Source: Pirellulales bacterium
GTDB lineage: Bacteria > Planctomycetota > Planctomycetia > Pirellulales > JAICIG01
Direction: 5' to 3'
Length of the DNA: 64,000 nt
NCBI GenBank assembly: GCA_025927475.1
Contig: JAICLL010000002.1
Coordinates: forward strand, 1 to 64,000
The notes beneath the pieces are model-generated. The model saw only the letters and a list, made by a program, of their open reading frames with translations. It did not search any database and was not told where the DNA came from. Both the position numbers and the translations under genes were made by a program. Below are positions 14,772 to 22,524 of this stretch, piece by piece. The number at the start of each line of letters is the position of its first letter. Positions within the stretch are counted from its first letter, which is position 1.

Positions 14772-17234
14772 ATGATAACCCCCATGACCAACCTGCTTGC
14801 CTTCTATCTCTTCTGCGCGGCATGCGGCCAGCCGGGCGATGCCGAAGTGCGCGTCGGCGTGGTGGCCTTTGAAGATTCCGCCCGAACGGAGAGCGACAAT
14901 GAGCGGCTGTTTGCCGAGTTGGAGGCCGAGATCGATCGACCACCGCGGTTTCGGCTGGCGCTGGGCACCTACGGCGACGTGCTCTTTTGGCTCGACCGAG
15001 GGCTCGTCGATGTGGCGGTGCTGACGCCGGGCGTGTTGGTGCAAGCGCTGCGGTTGCGCCATGATGGCCAGCCCGCCTGCCAGTATCTCGCCAGCCGCCG
15101 CCTGCCCGCGGTGCGGGGCGGACTGCTGTCTGACGCCCAGCCCGGCTATCGCCAACATTACCATGCGGTGTGCGTGGTCGCCGAGAGCTCGTCGCTCAAG
15201 AACATCGACGACCTGCGTCGGGCGTTCGCGGCTGATCGCCTGCGGTTCGTGTTTGTCGATCCGATCTCGGCCTCCGGGCGAATCGTACCGGCAGCCGCCT
15301 TGAAAGCGATCGACATACGCCCCACGCAGGAACAATTCGAGTATAGCTATTCGCACACCAACTCGCTGCGGTCGCTGGCCGCCGACGACGGCAAACAGCG
15401 GGTGGCCTTTGTCTGGGACGGCGCGTGGACCGAGGTCGACGACCTGCCGCCGTTCCGCCGCTTGGAATTCGCCGAACTCGAACAGAGGGAAGTGCCCGCC
15501 GATGCGGTCGTCGCCCGTCGCGGTTTTCCCCATGCCGAACAGGTCGCCAAGTTGCTGGCCCAGCACCGCGATGCCGCGGGCGAGCACGATTTTGAGCGCG
15601 TCGATGATTGGCAAGATCGCTACCGTCCGCTCAGCCAGTGGGCCGGCGAACTGCGCATTCCGCTGGAAGGCGACGAGGTGCAATCGGTCTCGCTCGACGG
15701 GCTGGGACAGATGCTCTTGCACTATCTGCGCACGCGGCGAGCAAGCGAACCGCCAAGAATCGCCTTGGTTCTGTCGGGCGGCGGCGCCAAATGCGCTTAC
15801 CAGGTCGGGGCCGCCACCGCGCTGGAAGAAAAGCTGGCCGAGCTGCGCCAGGCAACCGGCGAAGACGACCTGCGCATCTCGCTGATCGCCGGCACGTCGG
15901 GCGGAGCGCTCAACGCATTGGCCATGGCGCTGGGCACATCGGCGACGCCCGGTGGCCAGGCCGAGCTGCGCCGAACCTGGCGCGGCCTCGACCAGCGCGA
16001 AATCGTCCGCCCCTCGCGGTTGGTGCGCGGCAACATGGGGCTGTGGTTCGTTTCGATCGAGTTCGCGCTGACGCTGTGGCTGGTTCGCAAGGCGGTGCAT
16101 GCGCCCGCCCGTCGCGCCTGGACGGTCATCGGTTGCATGTTCGCGCTGGCCGCGGCGCAGATTGCCGCCAGCCACGCGGTGTTCTCGCCCTGGGCCTGGC
16201 TGGGCCAGCATCACTGGCTACACCACGCCTGGCTGTGGGCCACCTTTGGCGTCGAAGGGGCGGGCTGGTGCCTGCTCGCTCTGGCCGTGGCCGCGGCAAT
16301 CGGGCAAACGCTGCTCGCACGGTCGGACAAGTCGCTCGCCTTGCCGCGCTGGGCCGCCACCTGGCTGCTCACCGTCGGCTTGCTCGGATTGCCGCTGGCG
16401 CAGTTGCTGACCATTCTTTTTTACGAACGCACGCTCTCCGACGGCGCGGGAACCGAACGGCGGCTGCTGGCCGGCTTTACCGACCTGGCCAACTTTCGGG
16501 CGAGCGAACTGGGCCAGCCGCGTTTGCGGCAAACGCCCGGCGACAGCACAACGGAGCGGCTCAAAAGCGTCAGCCGGCAGATCTTCGAGCGACATCTGTT
16601 GGCCCGCGACCTGGTGGTCACCGGATCGTGCTTGGAGCAAACCAGCGCCGATCTGCCCAGCGATCTGTATTTCTACGCGGCGGCTGCTTCTCGTGCTTCG
16701 CCGCCCGATTACGGCGAGCGCGGCGTAGCGCTGGCCGAGCGGCCCGAGATGCTGCTCGACGTGGTGCTGGGTTCGGGTTCGGTGTTTCCGGTCTTTCCTG
16801 CGCGGACCTTGGAAGATTTTCCGCGGCCGGGCGAGCGGGTCGAACTCATCGACGGCGGCTTTATTCACAACAGTCCGGTCGAGGCGGCGGTGCGGTGGGG
16901 CGCCACGCATGTGGTGTTGATCGAGGCCGATCCGCACGAGCGTTCCGAGCGGCGCAACTTTTTGCAAAACGCGACCGGGGCCTTCAACCACTTATATCAA
17001 CAGGCCCAGCAGGTCGACGCCCGCTCGCGCGAGCGCGAGCAGGTGGTGATCTTCAGCCTGCGGCCCGAGTCGCCGCATCTGTGCTTGCTCGATTTCGCCG
17101 ACAACCTGATCGACGCCGCCATTGCCAAAGGCTACCGCGAGGCCCGCGGCGAGTCGCTCTCTTTCGGCGGCCTCACCGGTCTCCGCCGCTTCCGCAAAGA
17201 GCTTGGCCAGCCGCGGTTTGTTGGTGATCGTTGA
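14772..17234 (+). CDS. PhnD-like periplasmic-binding domain fused to a membrane-interrupted patatin lipase
   Basis: An 820-residue protein of unusual build. A short hydrophobic leader (LLAFYLFCAACG) is followed by a PhnD-type substrate-binding domain (about residues 25-300: VDVAVLTPGVLV, YHAVCVVAESSSLKNIDDLR, FVDPISASGRIVPAAALKA). A patatin-like domain starts near 330: oxyanion loop LSGGGAKCAYQ, nucleophile elbow GTSGG (S about 376), and the catalytic Asp in DGGFIHNSP (about 694). Between elbow and Asp, residues about 417-553 form several hydrophobic helices. So a lipid acyl-hydrolase is split by a membrane domain and joined to a ligand-binding domain. The oxyanion loop has KC where patatins usually have RG. 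Alternative start: ATG 14784. Substrate and ligand unknown; reaction inferred from the family. Confidence 0.85.
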   Translation: MITPMTNLLAFYLFCAACGQPGDAEVRVGVVAFEDSARTESDNERLFAELEAEIDRPPRFRLALGTYGDVLFWLDRGLVDVAVLTPGVLVQALRLRHDGQPACQYLASRRLPAVRGGLLSDAQPGYRQHYHAVCVVAESSSLKNIDDLRRAFAADRLRFVFVDPISASGRIVPAAALKAIDIRPTQEQFEYSYSHTNSLRSLAADDGKQRVAFVWDGAWTEVDDLPPFRRLEFAELEQREVPADAVVARRGFPHAEQVAKLLAQHRDAAGEHDFERVDDWQDRYRPLSQWAGELRIPLEGDEVQSVSLDGLGQMLLHYLRTRRASEPPRIALVLSGGGAKCAYQVGAATALEEKLAELRQATGEDDLRISLIAGTSGGALNALAMALGTSATPGGQAELRRTWRGLDQREIVRPSRLVRGNMGLWFVSIEFALTLWLVRKAVHAPARRAWTVIGCMFALAAAQIAASHAVFSPWAWLGQHHWLHHAWLWATFGVEGAGWCLLALAVAAAIGQTLLARSDKSLALPRWAATWLLTVGLLGLPLAQLLTILFYERTLSDGAGTERRLLAGFTDLANFRASELGQPRLRQTPGDSTTERLKSVSRQIFERHLLARDLVVTGSCLEQTSADLPSDLYFYAAAASRASPPDYGERGVALAERPEMLLDVVLGSGSVFPVFPARTLEDFPRPGERVELIDGGFIHNSPVEAAVRWGATHVVLIEADPHERSERRNFLQNATGAFNHLYQQAQQVDARSREREQVVIFSLRPESPHLCLLDFADNLIDAAIAKGYREARGESLSFGGLTGLRRFRKELGQPRFVGDR

Positions 17235-17242
17235 CAAATTGC

Positions 17243-17486
17243 TGGCGTTAATTGGAATTTGATCGCTCACCAGAAAGACGCCCGGCATGGCATGTCCCGA
17301 GCGAACGCGGTCGTGACGCGGCCGGTCATGCCCGCGGCTTCCAGCTTCTGGCGGACGGCCTCGGCCTTTTCGTCGCACTGGCGCAAGTACTCCTCGAAGG
17401 GAGCGGGGTTTGCCAAATAACGCCTGGCGGATCATCATACAGCGGTACCGACAAGGTAAGCGGTTGCTGGTCGAGAACAGTCATTT
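17243..17486 (-). pseudogene. Collapsed remnant of a DUF433/DUF5615 antitoxin-toxin module
   Basis: Reading leftward from an ATG at 17486, the start of a DUF433-type protein is visible (PLYDDPPGVIW). It then jumps to what resembles a DUF433 C-terminus in another frame (FEEYLRQCDEKAEAVRQKL) and, in a third frame, to a fragment like a DUF5615 C-terminus (PGVFLVSDQIPIN). The central parts of both genes are missing and the frames disagree, so this is debris of a second module beside the one at 17937-18534. The identification rests on remembered family patterns and needs a profile search. Confidence 0.55.
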
Positions 17487-17560
17487 CGATTCCTCCGATA
17501 GTTCCCTTCTACGCTACCTGATTTGCCGAATGCCGATAACCGTTTTTCACGGGAGCGAAA
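17471..17560. repeat. Duplicated segment D1 (copy 1)
   Basis: About 90 bp align with 18591-18684, sharing tttcgattcctccg, ctgatttgc and aatgccgataaccg in the same order with scattered mismatches. It covers the leader of the collapsed DUF433 remnant. Confidence 0.75.
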
Positions 17561-17825
17561 GCGGATCGGTCCATCCGTGGCTGCCGGGCTTTGACCGTCG
17601 TTCCCTGTTCCCTACTGGGCCTTCCGCTTCATGGCCCGGCTGGCACGACGGCTGAGGGCAACGCTCGGTTCAGTAGCGGCCGCCCTGCGCCGCGCTCAAC
17701 AGCGCCGCCGCCGCTGACGACTGCTATCATTCACAATTCGAGCGACCGTCGAAAAGCTGCCGGTATGCCGATCCGCTTGCGGTGGTTGCCTGAGACGACA
17801 ACGCCGGCAGACAGCAAGGGCGCCC

Positions 17826-17884
17826 GCGTTACAAGGTGTTGTAGGCCCGCAGCCGGCCGGCGGTGATCTCGCGCGTGAACTTGC
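17826..17884 (-). pseudogene. Detached copy of the 3' end of the radical SAM gene
   Basis: These bases match the end of the radical SAM gene at 18828-18883 with only about two differences and encode the same tail (KFTREITAGRLRAYNTL and stop). The rest of the gene is absent here, so this is a fragment produced by local duplication about 1 kb away. Confidence 0.8.
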
Positions 17885-17936
17885 ATCGGCATGTCGGCCG
17901 CCCTCGTCAGCTACTTCGAGAAGGCGTCGTGCGTAG

Positions 17937-18303
17937 TCATGAACCGCTTCCGTGCCGGACGCGCATTCCGATCTCGTCAACGACCCAAAGGCTGCCAGTC
18001 AGAACTTCGGTCGCAAAAAGCGGGATGAGTCGCGAGACGGCCTTTACCGCGGCGGGCCGGCTTTGGTCGTGTAGTCTCAACACGATGATGCCCGCGTAGT
18101 CGTGCGGCGGATATGCTAGAATGTTGGAAAAGTCGAAGGTCTTGCGTGACGACCGCGCGTCCTTCCTGTCGGCAAATCGCCGCCACGATCTCGTCCGGTT
18201 GTCCCTGCATGTGTTGATCGTAAACCGTCACGGCGTCGTGACCGTGTTGACGCAACAGCTCCGCCACCTCGTCGTGTAGGTTCTCGTCGACCTTGAATCG
18301 CAT
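17937..18303 (-). pseudogene. DUF5615 PIN-like toxin gene with a one-base frameshift
   Basis: The start (MRFKVDENLHDEVAELLRQHGHDAVTVYDQ) and the first half through GRAVVTQD are typical of DUF5615 PIN-like toxins. Near 18131-18140 the frame shifts by one base. After removing one base the reading continues as DLDFSNILAYPPHDYAGIIV and on to EIGMRVRHGSGS, with a stop at 17937-17939, which restores a normal full-length protein. Without the correction the tail is arginine-rich and unlike the family. The gene starts immediately after the intact DUF433 antitoxin gene. A true mutation would inactivate the toxin; a sequencing indel is the alternative. Confidence 0.85.
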
Positions 18304-18534
18304 TCAGGTCAGCTCCGGCACGGGCACGTAGCGATCCTGAGCCATTTCAGCCGCGTAGTGCAGCGCCGCCTGAATGTCCTCGCGCTCGATATGATAGCCG
18401 CTCATGATGGCGTCAAACGATTCGCCTGCCGCGACGTTCGCGAGGACCACCGACACCATTACCCGCGTCCCTTTAATGCAGGGCTTGCCATGACATACGC
18501 GAGGATTCACGCTGACCCGATCTTGCCAGTTCAT
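18304..18534 (-). CDS. DUF433-family antitoxin
   Basis: A 76-residue protein with the DUF433 core: RVSVNPRVCHGKPCIKGTRV, a helix-turn-helix-like middle (VMVSVVLANVAAGESFDAIM) and DIQAALHYAAEMA. The ribosome site AGGAGAATGT directly precedes the ATG at 18534. It abuts the frameshifted DUF5615 gene with no gap. DUF433/DUF5615 pairs are predicted toxin-antitoxin modules in which DUF433 is the DNA-binding antitoxin. This half is intact. Confidence 0.88.
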   Translation of the reverse strand: MNWQDRVSVNPRVCHGKPCIKGTRVMVSVVLANVAAGESFDAIMSGYHIEREDIQAALHYAAEMAQDRYVPVPELT

Positions 18535-18590
18535 ACATTCTCCTGTTGAGCGCGCCCCCGTTTGCGCCGGCCGCGACCGACGCCGCGGCA

Positions 18591-18684
18591 TCGTCGAGAA
18601 CAGCCTTTCGATTCCTCCGCTAGTTCTCTTCCATTCTAGCTGATTTGCACAATGCCGATAACCGCCTTCACGGCAGCGAAAGCG
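18591..18684. repeat. Duplicated segment D1 (copy 2)
   Basis: Partner of 17471-17560. Here the ATG of the remnant is replaced (cct instead of cat on the plus strand), so it is not a start. It lies in the 293-bp gap upstream of the DUF433 gene; the rest of that gap shows nothing else I can name. Confidence 0.72.
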
Positions 18685-18827
18685 TAGATCCAGGCCTGGC
18701 CAATGAGCTCTGACATTCGGCTCCTTTCCATCCCATTGCCAGCTCAAACGGTGCTGTGCCAGTAGACCGATTCGCCGGCGGTCGCTGCGAGGGAGCACAA
18801 AGCCGATAAACAGCAGGGACGCCCTCG

Positions 18828-20444
18828 TTACAAGGTGTTGTAGGCCCGCAGCCGGCCGGCGGTCATCTCGCGCGTGAATTTGTAGAAGTGCCAATGCGTC
18901 GCGCAGCGGCTCATGAACTGGGCAAAGCCGACGATGTCCCTGCGATGCCGTAAATTCCGCGTGAAGAAATAACTTGCATAGATCATGCCGACCGAGAGCA
19001 ATGATCCGTCACGCAGGAGCGCCCGAAACAGCGACCAGAGAAGAACGAGCGCGTATCCCAGCGTCGACACGCTCTTTCCTTCGCCCGCTTTGCGACAGAT
19101 GTCGGCGCGCCGTTGCAGATAGTCCCGCGACCGGTACACCTGGAAGTGTCGGTCCAGGTACGCCTGCGGGGAATAAAGCCGCGTGACCAGATCCCAGTAG
19201 CCGTCGCGCAATTCGCGGCGGGTCATCTGCCGTGGAACGAAATTGCAGCTCGCGTCTTCCTCCACCAGGCGGCCCTCGCGCTGGAGCCGCTCGTAGAGGG
19301 GCGTCCGCGGGATCGCTTGCAGCATTCCCACCATCGCCAGAGCGATGCCGTTTTCCTGGATGAATCGGAATTGGTCGTCGAAGATGCTCCGGTCGTCGCT
19401 GTCGAAGCCGACGATGAATCCGCCGCTGACGTCCAGCCCGGCCGCCTGAATCCGCGAGAGCTTCGCCTGCAAGGAATCGCCCCGGGCGTTCTGAAACTTC
19501 TTCGTTTCCTGCAGCGATGCCAGGCGAGGCGTCTCGATTCCGATGAAGACGCTGCGGAAGTTCGCGCGGTACATCAGTTCCAGAAGCTCGGGATCGTCGG
19601 CCAAGTCGATGCTCGCCTCGGTCGTCAGACGCAGCGGGTACCGGTGGCGCTCCATCCAGGGAACAATTTTTTCCAGCAGCGCTTTGGCCTTTTTCTTGTT
19701 GCCGATGAAATTGTCGTCGACGATGAATGCGGAGTGAAAGCCCGCCTGCCGCATGTCGTCCAGCTCTTGGAGCAGTTGGTCCGGCTGCTTGACTCGCGGC
19801 CGGCGCCCGTAAATCACGATGATGTCGCAGAATTCACATTGGAACGGGCAGCCCCGCGAATACTGCAAGGCCCCGCAGGCATAGCGGTCGGCCTTGAGCA
19901 GATCGAACCGCGGCCGGGGCACGTTGGTCATGTCGGTCGGCGCGGACTGCTCATACCGTTTCTCGGTCGGCGCCCCGCAGGCAAAGTCCCGCAGAAATGC
20001 CGGCCAGGTCGTCTCGGCCTCGCCGATGAAAGCGGCGTCGCACAGGCCGTCGAAGAAGTCCTCTTGCACCGACACGAACGGGCCGCCCACGACGGTGAAT
20101 ACATCCAGCCCCCGGAGCCGGCCCAGGATCTGCCGCATGCGCACCTTTTGGACATTCATGCCCGTGACGCCGACGATGTCGAACGTTTCCAGAAATTCCC
20201 AATCGATCTCCTCGACGTTCTCGTCGAGCACGTGGACGTGGTGGTCTCCGCAGAGCCCGGCCACGGCGGCCAACGAGCCGGGAATCATCGTGCTGCGCTT
20301 GTCGCCGGGATAGAGCGGAAGAGCAAATTCAAATCCCCAGTAGGACGGCTCAAAGCGCGGATTGATGAGGCAGATGGAAAGCGTTCTGGCGACGGGAGAC
20401 GCGACCGTCTCACACTTGACCGCGGGGTGAAGGGTTGTACTCAT
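18828..20444 (-). CDS. B12-binding-type radical SAM protein
   Basis: A 538-residue protein. An N-terminal Rossmann-like cobalamin-binding-type domain (residues about 20-160: LINPRFEPSYWGFE, PGSLAAVAGL, DIVGVTGMNVQK, VVGGPFVSVQED) precedes a radical SAM core with the cluster motif SRGCPFQCEFC near residue 198. Later come EASIDLADDPELLELMYRAN, FIGIETP and GGFIVGFDSD. The C-terminal about 150 residues resemble DUF4070, common in this class. These enzymes methylate or rearrange unactivated carbons; the substrate is unknown and no biosynthetic cluster surrounds the gene. The ATG at 20444 is preferred over one at 20483. Its last 56 bp are duplicated at 17828-17883. Confidence 0.9.
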   Translation of the reverse strand: MSTTLHPAVKCETVASPVARTLSICLINPRFEPSYWGFEFALPLYPGDKRSTMIPGSLAAVAGLCGDHHVHVLDENVEEIDWEFLETFDIVGVTGMNVQKVRMRQILGRLRGLDVFTVVGGPFVSVQEDFFDGLCDAAFIGEAETTWPAFLRDFACGAPTEKRYEQSAPTDMTNVPRPRFDLLKADRYACGALQYSRGCPFQCEFCDIIVIYGRRPRVKQPDQLLQELDDMRQAGFHSAFIVDDNFIGNKKKAKALLEKIVPWMERHRYPLRLTTEASIDLADDPELLELMYRANFRSVFIGIETPRLASLQETKKFQNARGDSLQAKLSRIQAAGLDVSGGFIVGFDSDDRSIFDDQFRFIQENGIALAMVGMLQAIPRTPLYERLQREGRLVEEDASCNFVPRQMTRRELRDGYWDLVTRLYSPQAYLDRHFQVYRSRDYLQRRADICRKAGEGKSVSTLGYALVLLWSLFRALLRDGSLLSVGMIYASYFFTRNLRHRRDIVGFAQFMSRCATHWHFYKFTREMTAGRLRAYNTL

Positions 20445-20692
20445 CGTGTGCGCTGACCGGTGTGCCCATCTCCTCCATGACACCTGGAAAATGAAAATGG
20501 TCTGTGCCTAGGATACGGCAGACCGCCGCAAATCCGAAGACCAATCTTGACCGACCCCCGGGGCGATGGCGAGCCGCTCGCCACACGCCGGGTATCGGGC
20601 CCCGGTGTGCGGGCCGTAGACTGCTTGGGGCAGACGAGAATAACCGCTTGATAACGCACCGCGGGTCCACGCCCGCGGCGGGCGGGGCCACC

Positions 20693-22240
20693 TTATTGAT
20701 CGACCCGGCGATACTCGCCGTAGTTCTCGTCGGAGAGGGCCTTGAGAAAGGCGTCAAACGGATTGGCGGGGCCGGGCAGGCCAACACCCACCCCGATGGA
20801 GTTCACCGTCACTCGGCGCGTCCGGTTCAGTTGCGTAATGACTGCCACAATTTCGTCGGGATCCACCACCTTGCCGCCGTGCGGGGCGCCATCGGTCAGA
20901 AAGAAAACCGACTCGGTGTCGTAATCGAACGCCGCTTCCAGCGCATCGTAGGATGCCGTCGAGTTGCCCAGGTCTTGCCGCTCGACAAACGCGACGGCGC
21001 GCTGCTTGTTCTCGCCCGATGCCACAACCAGTTTGCGCTGCCAGGGAACCACACGCGAATTAAACGCCAGCACGCCAAAATGAACTCCATCGGCCAGGCT
21101 GTTAATGGCGCTGGTCAACTCGCGCTTGGCCGCCACAATCCGCCCGTCGCGCAGCATGCTGCGCGAGGTATCGAGCACAAACACCACCCGCGCCGCGTAA
21201 ATGGGCATGCCGTAGTAGGCCGACATCGAGGGCGCCGGGGCGGCAGTGCGGTTGGCGGCCATCTCGGCAATGCCGGGGAAGTCGAAATCGTCTTGGTGTT
21301 GTTTCCACCATTCGGTCCAGGCCTCCGCGTCGAGCCCGAAGTGCTCACCGCTGATCTCGGTGAGGCGGCGGACTATGTCGCCCCGCACTTCGCCCTTGGC
21401 CTTGGGCAGCAGCGTCACCAGGGCGTGGACCGCTTCAACCGAGCGGATGCTGGCCATGGCTTGCACCACCGAACGCCGCACGGCGAACTGGCCTTCAAAA
21501 ATCGGCCGCTGCGAGATCTTCACCAGCGTTGCCAGGCTCGTGTCGCCCGCTTCCGTTCCCAGGGCGTCGGCCAACGAAACCACCAACCGCAGGCCGCCCT
21601 TGGGTTGCTCGACCGCCGCATCGAGTAGTTCAAACGCCCGGTCGAGCGTGCCAGCCTCTTGCGAAGCCAACGCGACTGACAGCATGGTGCCGGCCGAATT
21701 GGGCGGGGCGCCGCGCTGGATGCCTTTCTCGACGCTGTCTAGCAATGCGGTGGTAACCTCGCGCTCGTCTTTGAAGCCCAGCAGCGTCTCGTAGGCGGCT
21801 TTACGGACGTCGTCAAACTCGCTGTTCAGCCCCTGCTCGATGAGCAGGCGCGCGGCGTCGGGCGTGGGATGATCGGCCAGGCGCCGCACCGCCTGCAAGC
21901 GCACCTCGGGGTTTTTGTTTCGCATCTGCTGCACGATGCTGCGCTGCACCTGCCGGAACGCTTTTTCTTTCGCCGGATCGGCTTTGGCCTTAGGCGTCTT
22001 GGGCCTGGCGTTGCGTCCGCGAGCTGCCTTGCGTTTGCCGGCGGCCGGAGTTTCTTCAGCGGATTGGCCATCGGCGGGCTCGCTGGCTGAGGCATCGTCC
22101 ACCGCGTCGGCCGCCCGTGGTGCGGCGCCCCGCTGTTTGGCCACCCGCGCCGTTCGTTGCCGATCGGCCGACCAGAGTGTGGTCGAAGCCAGCAGCACCG
22201 CAAACAGCACGGCCGACCGAAACAGTGAAACGCGTGGCAC
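20693..22240 (-). CDS. Exported HEAT-repeat and von Willebrand A domain protein (paralogue 1)
   Basis: A 515-residue protein starting at GTG 22240 with ribosome site AGGGAGTCAGTC. A signal peptide (LFAVLLASTTLWSA) and a basic low-complexity linker precede HEAT-like repeats (residues about 90-290: RSIVQQMRNKNPEVRLQAVRR, EVRGDIVRRLTEISG). A VWA domain occupies about 345-510, with an intact MIDAS (DTSRSM and FLTDGAP). The downstream paralogue (22525-24069) has the same plan, so the pair arose by tandem duplication. Likely role: metal-dependent adhesion or assembly at the envelope. No associated MoxR ATPase is present. Confidence 0.85.
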   Translation of the reverse strand: MPRVSLFRSAVLFAVLLASTTLWSADRQRTARVAKQRGAAPRAADAVDDASASEPADGQSAEETPAAGKRKAARGRNARPKTPKAKADPAKEKAFRQVQRSIVQQMRNKNPEVRLQAVRRLADHPTPDAARLLIEQGLNSEFDDVRKAAYETLLGFKDEREVTTALLDSVEKGIQRGAPPNSAGTMLSVALASQEAGTLDRAFELLDAAVEQPKGGLRLVVSLADALGTEAGDTSLATLVKISQRPIFEGQFAVRRSVVQAMASIRSVEAVHALVTLLPKAKGEVRGDIVRRLTEISGEHFGLDAEAWTEWWKQHQDDFDFPGIAEMAANRTAAPAPSMSAYYGMPIYAARVVFVLDTSRSMLRDGRIVAAKRELTSAINSLADGVHFGVLAFNSRVVPWQRKLVVASGENKQRAVAFVERQDLGNSTASYDALEAAFDYDTESVFFLTDGAPHGGKVVDPDEIVAVITQLNRTRRVTVNSIGVGVGLPGPANPFDAFLKALSDENYGEYRRVDQ

Positions 22241-22327
22241 GACTGACTCCCTTCACCGCAAGGCAAAAAAGCGAAAAAATGAACGTTGATGATGTTACAC
22301 CGATGCTAAATAGCCGTCTGCGGGATT

Positions 22328-22377
22328 GTCGCTTTTCGCTCCGCGGAAGCATCGCTACTTTCGCGGAGCGAAAGGCG
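22328..22377. repeat. Palindromic repeat, family R1 (copy 3)
   Basis: CTTTTCGCTCCGCGG on the left pairs with the right arm TTTCGCGGAGCGAAAG around AAGCATCGCTAC. It lies between the two HEAT/VWA paralogues. Confidence 0.86.
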
Positions 22378-22524
22378 TTTGGGCGGCGTCTGCTATAGGT
22401 GCATGGCTATTTCACTCCATTCTCGCGCTGCCAGCGAACGCTGTCAACGAATCAGTGAGGCGGCAGGGACGCAACGAGGGGAAAGCCGTGAGCGGTCCTC
22501 GCTTATGCGTTTTGATATTGCCAC

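Noticed and set aside
14013-16214. 733-codon minus frame across the PhnD-patatin gene and part of glgC
   Set aside because: It crosses two real genes in opposite orientations and has no family similarity.
20662-20690. Short hairpin CGCGGG/CCCGCG after the first HEAT/VWA gene
   Set aside because: The stem is short and has no U tract, so a terminator call is not supported.
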